The notes below the pieces were generated by a model. The model had not been told where the DNA came from. It saw only the letters and a program-made list of their open reading frames with translations, and searched no databases. DNA of 64,000 bases from Candidatus Pyrohabitans jungbluthii (lineage in GTDB: Archaea; Hydrothermarchaeota; Hydrothermarchaeia; Hydrothermarchaeales; BMS3B): positions 124,001 through 188,000 of the forward strand of contig MTMD02000002.1 in NCBI GenBank assembly GCA_002010065.2, written 5' to 3'. Shown in pieces: positions 8,143-15,731 of this stretch (position 1 is its first letter; each line of letters starts with the position of its first letter). The translations under genes and the position numbers were made by a program.

Positions 8143-8672
8143 AAAAGAGGCTTCTATTGCATGTGTGCTGCGCTCCAGACGCTACTGTGCCCTACCAGCG
8201 ACTCAAAGATGAGTACGAGGTAATCGCCTTCTTCTACAACCCCAACATCCACGGAGAGGAGGAGTATCAGAAGCGCCTGCACGAGGTGGAGAGGCTTGCG
8301 AAGCTCTGGGACTTCCCTCTAATAGTTGGGGAGTACAACGTGGAGCAGTGGTTCAGCGCAGTTCGAGGCCTTGAGGATGAGCCAGAAGGGGGCAAGCGCT
8401 GCGAGGTGTGCTACTCGCTGCGCTTGGAGGAGACGGCAAAGCTTGCGAAGGAGCTTGGATGCGAGGCTTTTGCAACAGTGCTCACCATAAGCCCCCACAA
8501 GAAGGCGGAGAAAATAAACGCCATAGGTAAAGAAGCAGGCGAAAGACACGGCATCGCTTACCTTGAGTCTGACTTCAAGAAGAAGGATGGGTTTAAAGAG
8601 AGTGTCAGGATAAGCAGAGAGCTTAATCTCTACCGGCAGAACTACTGCGGCTGCAGGTTTTCTATGAGGTAG
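8139..8672 (+). CDS. QueH-like (DUF208) protein
   Basis: 177 residues. The conserved cysteines of the QueH/DUF208 family are all present: HVCCAPD at the N terminus, CEVCYSLRL in the middle, and YCGCRFS at the C terminus; FFYNPNIH and TVLTISPHK are also family motifs. Bacterial QueH reduces epoxyqueuosine to queuosine in tRNA using an [4Fe-4S] cluster and an extra iron. Archaea normally make archaeosine, so the substrate in this organism is uncertain. It is the last gene of the trpD-to-queH run and overlaps glcD by 4 bp. Confidence 0.85.
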   Translation: MKKRLLLHVCCAPDATVPYQRLKDEYEVIAFFYNPNIHGEEEYQKRLHEVERLAKLWDFPLIVGEYNVEQWFSAVRGLEDEPEGGKRCEVCYSLRLEETAKLAKELGCEAFATVLTISPHKKAEKINAIGKEAGERHGIAYLESDFKKKDGFKESVRISRELNLYRQNYCGCRFSMR

Positions 8673-8673
8673 C

Positions 8674-9648
8674 TCATTCTAAAATAGTGGTGTTCCAGGG
8701 CAGGGAGCTGAACTGCACAACCTCGCCTGGCAAGACATCGTGGCGTATTGCTATCTTGTCCTCACCAACGAAAACAACTGTGGAGTTCCACGGATATCCC
8801 ACACTTACGGTATCTCCAGCCTTTAGAAGAAGCTCAAGCGTAATGGTTTCACCAGCCTCGGAGACCCTTGCCTTTATATTCATGCCCGGCAGCTCAACCA
8901 CATCACCCTCGCTGGCAGCCCCGAAAACTGATTCAAACTCCTCCTTTGAGACCACAACAAACCGCTTCAGGTACTCCACGCGGGGGATCTCGTCATATAT
9001 AGGGATTACCGTCACGAGCTCAGGGTTTACATCGCCGTACGCCTCACTCGGGGCAAGGGTAACCGTCTTTGTTTCGTTTATTCTCATCCCGAGCACCGCT
9101 CTTTCAAATCCGCTTATCACCTCGCCACTGCCAAGAGTGAAGGTGAAGGGCTTATAGCTACCACGGAGGTCAAACTCCTGCGCCTTAGGTATACTCTGGT
9201 CCCTCGCTATTTCCTCAATCGTCGTATCGAAGACCTGGCCATTCTCAAGTCTCCCTATATAGTCTACAGTTACGACGTCTCCTTCCTGCGCCACCTTAGG
9301 GTTAGCCACACCCTCACGCGATATATTGAGAAGCCTGACAGTGAAGGTGAGCGTTTTGCCAGCAAGGGGATGGTTATTGTCTATGAAGGCATGTGTGCCA
9401 TTGGTGTAGATCATCACCATGCCAAAGGGGGTCATAACTGTGGTATTCTCCACATTGTGGTGAAGCTTTATTGGGGGCAGCAAGGGCTCAGACTCAGGCG
9501 CCTCCTCCGGAAGTGTTTCCCCCTCAGGCTTTGAGCCAAAGAGGTTGAAAACAACACCGCTCGCCAGGATGCCGCCCACCATTATAACAAGGATGAACCA
9601 CAGCCAAAGGCGGGAGTTCTTCTCGGGTTTATTTCCTTTGCTTCTCAT
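8674..9648 (-). CDS. Membrane-anchored FKBP-type peptidyl-prolyl isomerase
   Basis: 324 residues with one N-terminal membrane segment (LWLWFILVIMVGGILASGVVF), then an acidic Pro-rich linker. The FKBP core is visible as GDVVTVDYIGRLENGQVFDTT ... FTFTLGSGEVISGFERAVLGM ... AYGDVNPELV. Before it, a segment ending NHPLAGKTLTFTVRLL resembles the corresponding tail of SlyD-like FKBPs, and the C-terminal 70 residues are of archaeal long-FKBP type. It probably folds exported proteins. The frame extends to 9702, but the minus-strand TATA box at 9671-9679 lies 23 nt before ATG 9648, so that ATG is the leaderless start. Confidence 0.9.
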   Translation of the reverse strand: MRSKGNKPEKNSRLWLWFILVIMVGGILASGVVFNLFGSKPEGETLPEEAPESEPLLPPIKLHHNVENTTVMTPFGMVMIYTNGTHAFIDNNHPLAGKTLTFTVRLLNISREGVANPKVAQEGDVVTVDYIGRLENGQVFDTTIEEIARDQSIPKAQEFDLRGSYKPFTFTLGSGEVISGFERAVLGMRINETKTVTLAPSEAYGDVNPELVTVIPIYDEIPRVEYLKRFVVVSKEEFESVFGAASEGDVVELPGMNIKARVSEAGETITLELLLKAGDTVSVGYPWNSTVVFVGEDKIAIRHDVLPGEVVQFSSLPWNTTILE

Positions 9649-9671
9649 CGCACAAGCTTGCACGCTGCTCT

Positions 9672-10208
9672 TTATATAGTTTTCCTCGAATTGTTCCCGC
9701 AAGCTCTCGCGTAAAGTTTAGCCACCCCTTCCACGACCTCCTCTACGCTTAGCTTACTGGTGTCCACCATGTAGTCGTGGTTCGCATAGTAAGGGGCGCG
9801 CTGCTCCATGAGCTCCTTTATCCTTCTCAGAGGATTATCTACCCTAAGCAGGGGTCGTGAGGTATCACCGCGAAGGCGCTGGTATATCACCTCGGGCTCA
9901 GCGTGCAGATACACTATAACTCCATTCTTGCGGAGGTTGGAGATGTTCTCCTTGTTGAGCACAACCCCCCCGCCGGTTACTATCACACAGCCTTCGAGCT
10001 TTGAAACCTCCTCCACCACGCGGCGCTCCAGCTCCCGAAAGTGTGGCTCGCCGTGCTTCTGGAAAATTTCCGCAATCTTCATCCCTGCCCTGCGCTCTAT
10101 CTCCTCGTCGGTATCCACGAAGCGCAGCCCGAGCTTAGCTGCCAGAGCTTTGCCCACTGTGCTCTTTCCAGCGCCCATGAATCCTGTGAGTACGAGATTC
10201 TTCTTCAT
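9672..10208 (-). CDS. aroK: Shikimate kinase, bacterial AroK type
   Basis: 178 residues. It phosphorylates shikimate on the way to chorismate. The P-loop GFMGAGKSTVGKALA, the shikimate-binding DTDEEIE, FRELE and GGGVVL, and the lid RLRGDTSRPLL are all those of the bacterial AroK/AroL NMP-kinase fold. Most archaea use an unrelated GHMP-type shikimate kinase, so this suggests acquisition from bacteria. ATG 10208 is chosen over the longer 10232 frame because it starts the conserved MKKNLVLTGFMG. Its TAA stop lies inside the TATA box of the downstream FKBP gene. Divergent from tyrA. Confidence 0.94.
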   Translation of the reverse strand: MKKNLVLTGFMGAGKSTVGKALAAKLGLRFVDTDEEIERRAGMKIAEIFQKHGEPHFRELERRVVEEVSKLEGCVIVTGGGVVLNKENISNLRKNGVIVYLHAEPEVIYQRLRGDTSRPLLRVDNPLRRIKELMEQRAPYYANHDYMVDTSKLSVEEVVEGVAKLYARACGNNSRKTI

Positions 10209-10284
10209 GATTCTTCCCCTTACGCACAGCATTGTAACGAGCTCAATCCCTAAAGCTTTATATTAAGGCGTGCTAAATATTAGC

Positions 10285-11592
10285 ATGGTTAGAGTTGCGA
10301 TAATCGGCGGCAGCGGCGAATTTGGCAGACTTTTTGCGAGAGTTTTCGCCGAGGAGGGGCACGAGGTTGTTATCACGGGCAGAGACCAGGCAAAGGGGGA
10401 GCGAGTAGCTAAGGAGATAGGTGTGCGCTTCTCGCGAGATAACGTCGCTGCCGCGAAGTGGGGGGACATAGTGATAATAAGCGTGTACATAGACAACACT
10501 GTCGAGGTTATAAAGCAGGTGGCGCCGCACGTGCGGGAGGGCTCGCTTCTAATGGATGTCACCAGTGTAAAGGTGGAGCCGTGCAAAGCGATGCTCGCCC
10601 ATGCCAGGCGAGGCGTGGAGATTATAGGCACCCACCCTATGTTCGGACCCCGCGTAACCAGCTTCGAAGGCTTGGTGTTCATCCTCACGCCGTTGCGAGG
10701 AGAGAAGTGGAAGCGCTGGCTTCTCGAGTGGCTGGAGAAGCACAAGGCGAGGGTGATAGTAACCACGCCAGAGGAGCACGACAGAATAATGAGCGTTGTT
10801 CAGTGCCTGACCCACTTCACCTACATAAGCGTAGCCTCAACGCTACGCGAGCTTGGCATTGACGTTAAATACTCCCGCCGCTTTGCCTCGCCGATTTATG
10901 AGCTGATGCTGGACCTTATCGCGCGCATTGTGGGGCAGAACCCCCACCTCTACGCCAGCATACAGATGCACAACCCCCTCGCCACGAAGGTGCACGACAC
11001 CTTCATATCGCAGGCTTCCAAGCTGCGTGGGATAGTCGCAGCCAAAGACAAGCGCGCTTTCGTTGACCTCATGGCCAAGGCAGCGCGTCACATGGGCGAC
11101 GTCGAGGCGGCGATGGGGCGCAGCGACAAAGCTATACACGCGCTGAGCGAGGAGCTCAAAAAGCTCAAGGAGAGCATAGGCAAAGAGGTTGCGCTCCGCC
11201 ACCTCTACTCTGGAGCGGTGCATATGGGCAGGGTGGTGGAGGTTGACCCGGAGAAGGTTACGCTCATAGCAGGCAAGAAAAAGGTAACCCTCAAGATAGC
11301 CAATGTGGAGCTTCTGCCCGAGGAGGAGCTTCTGCGCTACAAAGCTGAGCACCTGCCAAAGGAAAGGCGGGACTTTTCTGTTGTTTTGCCGGAGGGTGCG
11401 GATGAGAAATTTATCGCATCGCTCCTTCGGCACAGCATACGTGGAGCACTCACCTGCGAGGTCATAGACATCTACCGCGGAAAGCAGATTCCCCAGGGAA
11501 TGAAAAGCGTTACCTTCCGCGTGATTGGCGTTGACCTCGACTTTGCACAGGTGGAGCGCTTCCTGCGCGGCATAGGTGGTAGGCTAAGATGA
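10285..11592 (+). CDS. tyrA: Prephenate dehydrogenase with C-terminal FDX-ACB domain
   Basis: 435 residues. Residues 1-270 are prephenate dehydrogenase: NAD-binding AIIGGSGEFGRLFARVF, then the catalytic-His segment IIGTHPMFGPRV and an all-helical dimer domain. It makes 4-hydroxyphenylpyruvate for tyrosine. A small beta-rich linker (about 300-355) leads to a C-terminal domain (about 362-435) whose RRDFSVVLPE, EVIDIYRGKQIPQGMKSVTFRV and final FLRGIGGRLR match the ferredoxin-fold anticodon-binding (FDX-ACB) domain that ends the PheRS beta chain. Its role here is unknown; RNA or amino acid sensing are possibilities. Overlaps the convergent signal peptidase gene by 9 bp. Confidence 0.9.
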   Translation: MVRVAIIGGSGEFGRLFARVFAEEGHEVVITGRDQAKGERVAKEIGVRFSRDNVAAAKWGDIVIISVYIDNTVEVIKQVAPHVREGSLLMDVTSVKVEPCKAMLAHARRGVEIIGTHPMFGPRVTSFEGLVFILTPLRGEKWKRWLLEWLEKHKARVIVTTPEEHDRIMSVVQCLTHFTYISVASTLRELGIDVKYSRRFASPIYELMLDLIARIVGQNPHLYASIQMHNPLATKVHDTFISQASKLRGIVAAKDKRAFVDLMAKAARHMGDVEAAMGRSDKAIHALSEELKKLKESIGKEVALRHLYSGAVHMGRVVEVDPEKVTLIAGKKKVTLKIANVELLPEEELLRYKAEHLPKERRDFSVVLPEGADEKFIASLLRHSIRGALTCEVIDIYRGKQIPQGMKSVTFRVIGVDLDFAQVERFLRGIGGRLR

Positions 11593-12141
11593 GCTCTTCT
11601 TCCTTTCTTTTATGTAATCCTCCACCATGCCAAAGGTGATGAAGAGCAGCAAAACAAGCAGCAGAACCTTTACAAGACCATACTTCGCCGCAAGCTCTGT
11701 GAAGAGCACCTTAACCCAGCCAACTTTGGGTATCCAGAACACCACCTTCCCGCGGAGGTACTGCTCGCTCACCGGCGGGGCTAGCATGACGCGGGGGTCC
11801 TGGTCGGGGTAGGGATTCGTGAGGTTATTGTCGCCCTTGGTTATAAAGTACAGCTTTCCGTCTATCTCCTCAATCGCCACGACGCGGTGCACTACAGGTA
11901 TGTGCTTAAACGGGTTGTAGTAGACTATTATGTCCCCAACCTTCACATCCTCTGGCTCTACTCCCTTTATAACCACAAGGTCGCCCTTGCTGAACGTCGG
12001 TTCCATGCTGCTGCTCACGACCGCCATCACCGGCTTCTCTGCGCCAAGCACTAAGCCCAGGCCAAAGTTTAAGGCAATAGCGAGGATGAGCCCTATTACG
12101 ATGTACCTGCCTGTGTCTAAGAGTTCGCTTTTCACATCCAT
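11584..12141 (-). CDS. Signal peptidase I, archaeal Sec11 type
   Basis: 185 residues with an N-terminal and a C-terminal membrane helix. It removes signal peptides from exported proteins. The catalytic Ser box is SSSMEPTFSKGD, the conserved His is in PVVHRVVAIE (bacterial enzymes have Lys there) and the acidic box is TKGDNN. The longer frame to 12192 overlaps the ligase gene; ATG 12141 starts the conserved MDVKSELLDTG, and a minus-strand TTTAAATATTTTT lies about 35-45 nt upstream. It is placed directly after the NHEJ operon but probably has its own promoter. Confidence 0.92.
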   Translation of the reverse strand: MDVKSELLDTGRYIVIGLILAIALNFGLGLVLGAEKPVMAVVSSSMEPTFSKGDLVVIKGVEPEDVKVGDIIVYYNPFKHIPVVHRVVAIEEIDGKLYFITKGDNNLTNPYPDQDPRVMLAPPVSEQYLRGKVVFWIPKVGWVKVLFTELAAKYGLVKVLLLVLLLFITFGMVEDYIKERKKSSS

Positions 12142-12178
12142 TATTGCTTTACCCGCAAAGATATTCTCTGAAAAATAT

Positions 12179-13123
12179 TTAAAATTCTCCAAGCTGCTCC
12201 ACGCTACACTCGCTTGCGGGCTTATCTAAGCGGAGTCTCACGAAACGGGGCATGCGCAGCCTTAAATCGCGGGTCACCGAGTCGTACGCTATTTCAGCTA
12301 CGAACTCTGGCTTTACAAAGCTCGCCTCCTTCACACCTTCATAGCCAGCCAGCTCCAGAGAGTTCACGCGAAGCTTTTCAAGCTGCTCTCTCAAGCTACG
12401 TAGCGTGGCTTCGTCAAAACCTGTGCCCACCTTGCCCACGTAGCGCAGCTCGTCGCCATGATAGAGCGCAAGTAGGAGCGCCCCAAAGCTCTCCTCTCGC
12501 TCACCTTTGCCTTTTGTGAAGCCTACAATAATGCAGTCCACACTCTTAATCCGCTTTATCTTGAGCCAATCGCTGCTTCGCTTTCCAGGATCGTAGATGC
12601 TCTTCTTCCGCTTCGCCACTATGCCCTCGAGGCCAAGTTTAAGCACAGCCTCGTAGTAAGCCTCGCCGTGCTCCTCAACGAAGTCTGCTATGACTACGTG
12701 TTTCCCCTCCCTCAGCGCTTCCCTCAGCACCTCCTTTCGCTTCATGAGGGGCGTGTTAAGTAGCGACTCGCCTCTATAAGCCAAGATGTCAAACACCACG
12801 TAGCTCGCTGGAAAGCGCTTCGCCAGGTAGGCGACGCGCTCCTGCGGGGCGTTGAGCCTCTCTATCGCAAGCTGAAAGTCTGGCTTGCCCCCGCGAAGCA
12901 CCACAATCTCGCCGTCGAGAATCGCTTTGCTGGAGACCAGCTCCTTGAGCTCCGTAAGCTCCGGAAAGGCTTCGAGCAGCTCATTACCCCGCCTGCTCCT
13001 TATGCTCAGCTTGGTGTCAATATAACTTATGGCGCGAATCCCATCCCACTTAACCTCAAAAATCCAATCGGGCGAAGAAAAGGGCTTTCTTGCTGTCTTT
13101 GCAAGCATCGGTTTAATAAACAT
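12179..13123 (-). CDS. ATP-dependent DNA ligase of the NHEJ (LigD/LigC) type
   Basis: 314 residues, the size of a LigD ligase domain, lacking the N-terminal DNA-binding domain of replicative archaeal ligases. Adenylated lysine Lys25 lies in EVKWDGIR; RSRRGN, ILDGEIVV, FDILAY, GLEGIVAK and SSDWLKIKR are motifs Ia, III, IIIa, IV and V. An OB domain follows with VGKVGTGFDE and the family end FEVAYDSVTRDLRLRMPRF-like segment. It seals breaks held by Ku. It starts 3 bp after the Ku stop and is the last gene of the five-gene operon. Confidence 0.95.
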   Translation of the reverse strand: MFIKPMLAKTARKPFSSPDWIFEVKWDGIRAISYIDTKLSIRSRRGNELLEAFPELTELKELVSSKAILDGEIVVLRGGKPDFQLAIERLNAPQERVAYLAKRFPASYVVFDILAYRGESLLNTPLMKRKEVLREALREGKHVVIADFVEEHGEAYYEAVLKLGLEGIVAKRKKSIYDPGKRSSDWLKIKRIKSVDCIIVGFTKGKGEREESFGALLLALYHGDELRYVGKVGTGFDEATLRSLREQLEKLRVNSLELAGYEGVKEASFVKPEFVAEIAYDSVTRDLRLRMPRFVRLRLDKPASECSVEQLGEF

Positions 13124-13126
13124 CTT

Positions 13127-13924
13127 CTACTCCTGCTTTGCCTTGAGTTCCTCCACAGTCTTTCGCAGGGCTTCCATTAGGCTCTTAACCTCCTCCTTTT
13201 CCGCCTCCTCCACCACGACGACCTCGCCCGCTAGCTTCTTGTTGATAAGCTCCTGAAGCCTCTCCACGTAGGTATCGCGGTAGCTCGCTAAGTCAAACTC
13301 CCCCGAAAGCGCGTCCACTATCGTCGCCGCCAGCTCCAGCTCCTCCTCAGGGGGCTCCTTTATGCCCTGGAGCTCCTCCATGTCCTGTGGACTTACAACC
13401 TCATGAGGATAGTGCAGCGTCGTCGCGATCAGCGCACCCCTGTAGGGGTGTACCAGTACTGGATATTCTTTAGAGCGGAGCGTAAGCCTGCCCGCCCCAG
13501 CTTTGCCCGTGCGCTGAAGGGTATATAAGAGCAGGGCATACGCCTCCTCGCTCTTATCAGGGGTGAGGATGTAGGAGGTGTGGAAGTATATCGGGTCAAC
13601 GCTGGCAAGGTCAACAAACTTCTCAAGGGCTATCTTCTTACTCGAAGCCGGCTTAATAGCCTCAAGCTCTTCTTCCTCAAAGACCACATACTCACCCTTG
13701 CGCACCTCGTAACCTTTAACTATTTCTTCCAGGGGGACCTCCTCACCGCACTTGCTACACACCCGTTTAAATTTTATTGGCGCGTTGTCTCTGCGGTGAA
13801 GCATGCGGAAGGAGAAGACCTTCTCTCGAATCATGGGGTAGAGCTTTACGGGCACGTTGACCAGGCCCACCGTTATACTCCCGCTCCATATCGCCCGCTT
13901 TGGCGGCTTAGCGCTAAGCTCCAT
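13127..13924 (-). CDS. ku: Ku, bacterial-type DNA end-binding protein
   Basis: 265 residues. The start AIWSGSITVGLVNVPVKLYPM and RVCSKCGEEVPLEEIVKGYEV are the conserved N-terminal blocks of the homodimeric bacterial Ku, which encircles DNA ends and recruits LigD. A short acidic and basic C-terminal tail follows the beta-barrel core. It overlaps the polymerase gene by 11 bp and lies 3 bp before the ligase gene, so expression is coupled. Ku is rare in archaea. Confidence 0.96.
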   Translation of the reverse strand: MELSAKPPKRAIWSGSITVGLVNVPVKLYPMIREKVFSFRMLHRRDNAPIKFKRVCSKCGEEVPLEEIVKGYEVRKGEYVVFEEEELEAIKPASSKKIALEKFVDLASVDPIYFHTSYILTPDKSEEAYALLLYTLQRTGKAGAGRLTLRSKEYPVLVHPYRGALIATTLHYPHEVVSPQDMEELQGIKEPPEEELELAATIVDALSGEFDLASYRDTYVERLQELINKKLAGEVVVVEEAEKEEVKSLMEALRKTVEELKAKQE

Positions 13925-14729
13925 ACCTCACCTCCAGCCTCTGAGGCTCAAAGAACCCGCACCAGGGGTCTCCCCTCTCAGGTACAGTATTTATATTCAA
14001 CTCCACAGGTGATAAACCTTTCTCCAGCTCTTCCCAGGCGAGAGGCGTTGAAACCGGCGCCCCTTCCAGGGGGCGCAGTGAGTATGGCGCCGCCATGGTC
14101 TTGCCCACGGCGTTCTGGGCATAGTCTATTTTAACCTCTTTTCTGAGCTTGGCAACGAAGCGCCCAAGCTCGCGCACAAATGCTCGAGTGTCCTTGAAGG
14201 AGTACTCCCTCACAATGGGAATGAGCACATGCAGTCCCCTCTTGCCCGAGGTTTTAACGTAGCTCCTTAACCCAAGCTCCCTCAGCCTGTCGTTAATCAG
14301 AAGCGCCACCTCGCGAGCTTCGGCGAAGCCGGAACCTTGAGCCGGGTCTATGTCTATGAGCACTATATCAGGCTTCTCAAAATCGTCCACCCTTGATAGC
14401 GTGACGTTTATCTCCAAGCTTGCAAGGTTAGCCATCCACAAAAGCGTGTCCAGGTCGTCGCCCACGATGTAGTTAACATAGCGCTTTGCGTGCTCTGAAT
14501 AACGCCTAAATGTTTTCACCCAGCTTGGGGTATGCGAAGGGGCGTCCTTCTCAAAGAAGCCTTTGCCTGCGATGCCATCGGGAAACCGGTGCATAACCAC
14601 AGCTCGCTTCCTAAGGTAGGGCAGCATCTTCGGCGCTACCTTGATGTAGTACTCAATCACCTTCGCTTTGGTAATACCCGGAAAAAGCTCCTTGCTGAGG
14701 TTGGTGAACTTTACCTTAGTCAGCTCCAA
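13914..14729 (-). CDS. LigD-type NHEJ primase-polymerase
   Basis: 271 residues, a stand-alone copy of the polymerase domain of bacterial LigD (archaeo-eukaryotic primase superfamily). The metal-binding D-x-D is in VLIDIDPAQGSG, the conserved Ser/His loop is KTSGKRGLHVLIPI, and IDYAQNAVGKTMAAPYSLRP ends the catalytic core. It fills gaps and adds nucleotides at ends bridged by Ku, preferring ribonucleotides in known relatives. It overlaps the Nudix gene by 14 bp upstream and Ku by 11 bp downstream. Confidence 0.95.
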   Translation of the reverse strand: MELTKVKFTNLSKELFPGITKAKVIEYYIKVAPKMLPYLRKRAVVMHRFPDGIAGKGFFEKDAPSHTPSWVKTFRRYSEHAKRYVNYIVGDDLDTLLWMANLASLEINVTLSRVDDFEKPDIVLIDIDPAQGSGFAEAREVALLINDRLRELGLRSYVKTSGKRGLHVLIPIVREYSFKDTRAFVRELGRFVAKLRKEVKIDYAQNAVGKTMAAPYSLRPLEGAPVSTPLAWEELEKGLSPVELNINTVPERGDPWCGFFEPQRLEVRYGA

Positions 14730-15150
14730 CTTCTATCCCCCTCTCCACTAAAAACTCCCTCGCCGCCTTGAGCACGCGCTTGGCATTGGCATACGTAACC
14801 CTGGCGTATGCCTCCTGGAATGGAAGCCACGCATAGTCCACGTGCTCATAGCTCAGCGTAACCTCGCTGGTTTTAGCCTCCGCCAAGTAGAACACCACCT
14901 CCTTGTATACAAGCTCCCTGCCCGAGCGGTAGAAGTACTCTATCTTCTCCTTGAAGCCGGGGATAATCTCCAGCTCATTTATGCCGGTCTCTTCCTCCGC
15001 CTCCCGGAGAAGCGTTTCAATCTCACTCTCCCCCTCCTCTATATGCCCCTTCACAAAATCCCAGTGGCCTGCGCCGTACTTGAGCAGGAGGTACTCTACC
15101 CTCGAGTTCCTCTTGAATATAACCGCACCCGCACTCTTCTCTCGCCTCAA
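14716..15150 (-). CDS. Nudix hydrolase inside the NHEJ operon
   Basis: 144 residues. The full Nudix box G-x5-E-x7-REAEEETGI is present (GHIEEGESEIETLLREAEEETGI region, about residues 35-57). The opening KSAGAVIFKR and GHWDFVKGHIEEGE resemble diadenosine tetraphosphate hydrolases. It overlaps the 3'-phosphoesterase gene by 4 bp and the polymerase gene by 14 bp, so it is made together with the break-repair proteins. It could remove Ap4A (a by-product of ligase adenylates) or damaged nucleotides that the polymerase might insert; this role is inferred from position only. Confidence 0.92.
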   Translation of the reverse strand: MRREKSAGAVIFKRNSRVEYLLLKYGAGHWDFVKGHIEEGESEIETLLREAEEETGINELEIIPGFKEKIEYFYRSGRELVYKEVVFYLAEAKTSEVTLSYEHVDYAWLPFQEAYARVTYANAKRVLKAAREFLVERGIEVGAD

Positions 15151-15605
15151 TCTTTCTCCTCCTTAGCTTTGAAAAAGAGCCACGCGTTTTCGCCGCCTTT
15201 CTTGAAACGCAGCAGTACGTAGCGTCCCCGCAGCTTCTCGCCCTTTAGGTGAAATACTATCTTCTCATCCTTCCTGCTCTCCAGCTCATAGCTGCCGCGA
15301 TCCCAGATTTTCACCTCACCCGCGCCGTACATACCTTCTGGAATAACCCCCTCGAAGTTTGCGTACTCTAAGGGGTGCTCCTCTGTTTGAATCGCCAGTC
15401 TGCGCACGCCTTGCTCAGTGGGCGGCGGCTTTGGAATCGCCCAGCTTTTGAGCACACCGTCCATAGCCAAGCGAAGGTCATAGTGAAGCCTTCTCGCATG
15501 ATGCTCCTGCACAACAAAGATGTTCTCATGCTTTGCCTTCTCTTTAGGCTCTGGTTCAGGCGTTTTGGAGAAGTCGCGCTTCCGCTGGTATTCTTCAAGG
15601 CTCAT
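15147..15605 (-). CDS. LigD-type 3'-phosphoesterase
   Basis: 152 residues, a stand-alone copy of the LigD phosphoesterase (PE) domain. YQRKRDFSKTPEPEP, EHHARRLHYDLRLAMDGVLKSWAIPKPP (His and Asp metal ligands), and GVIPEGMYGAGEVKIWDRG are the family blocks. It trims 3' phosphates and ribonucleotides at ends before ligation. The longer frame reaches 15785, but MSLEEYQRKRDF at 15605 starts the domain, and a TTAAGTTTTA-like TATA element lies about 25 nt upstream. First gene of the operon and divergent from aroD. Confidence 0.94.
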   Translation of the reverse strand: MSLEEYQRKRDFSKTPEPEPKEKAKHENIFVVQEHHARRLHYDLRLAMDGVLKSWAIPKPPPTEQGVRRLAIQTEEHPLEYANFEGVIPEGMYGAGEVKIWDRGSYELESRKDEKIVFHLKGEKLRGRYVLLRFKKGGENAWLFFKAKEEKD

Positions 15606-15731
15606 TGGTATTGTTTTGTAAGGATAAAACTTAAGGGTAGCGCTTGTGCGGAGTTGCAAGTTGCGATTAAAGTGGGAGAGGTGAGACTTTAAATAACCCT
15701 TTCGCCCAGTAATAAAATGAGGTGGGTGAAA
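15606..15731. promoter_or_regulatory. Divergent promoters of the NHEJ operon and aroDE
   Basis: For the plus strand CTTTAAATAA at 15687-15696 is a TATA box about 25 nt before 15717-15720. For the minus strand a TTAAGTTTTA-like box lies near 15622-15632, placing the start of transcription close to the PE start codon. No repeat suggesting an operator was seen. Confidence 0.55.
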
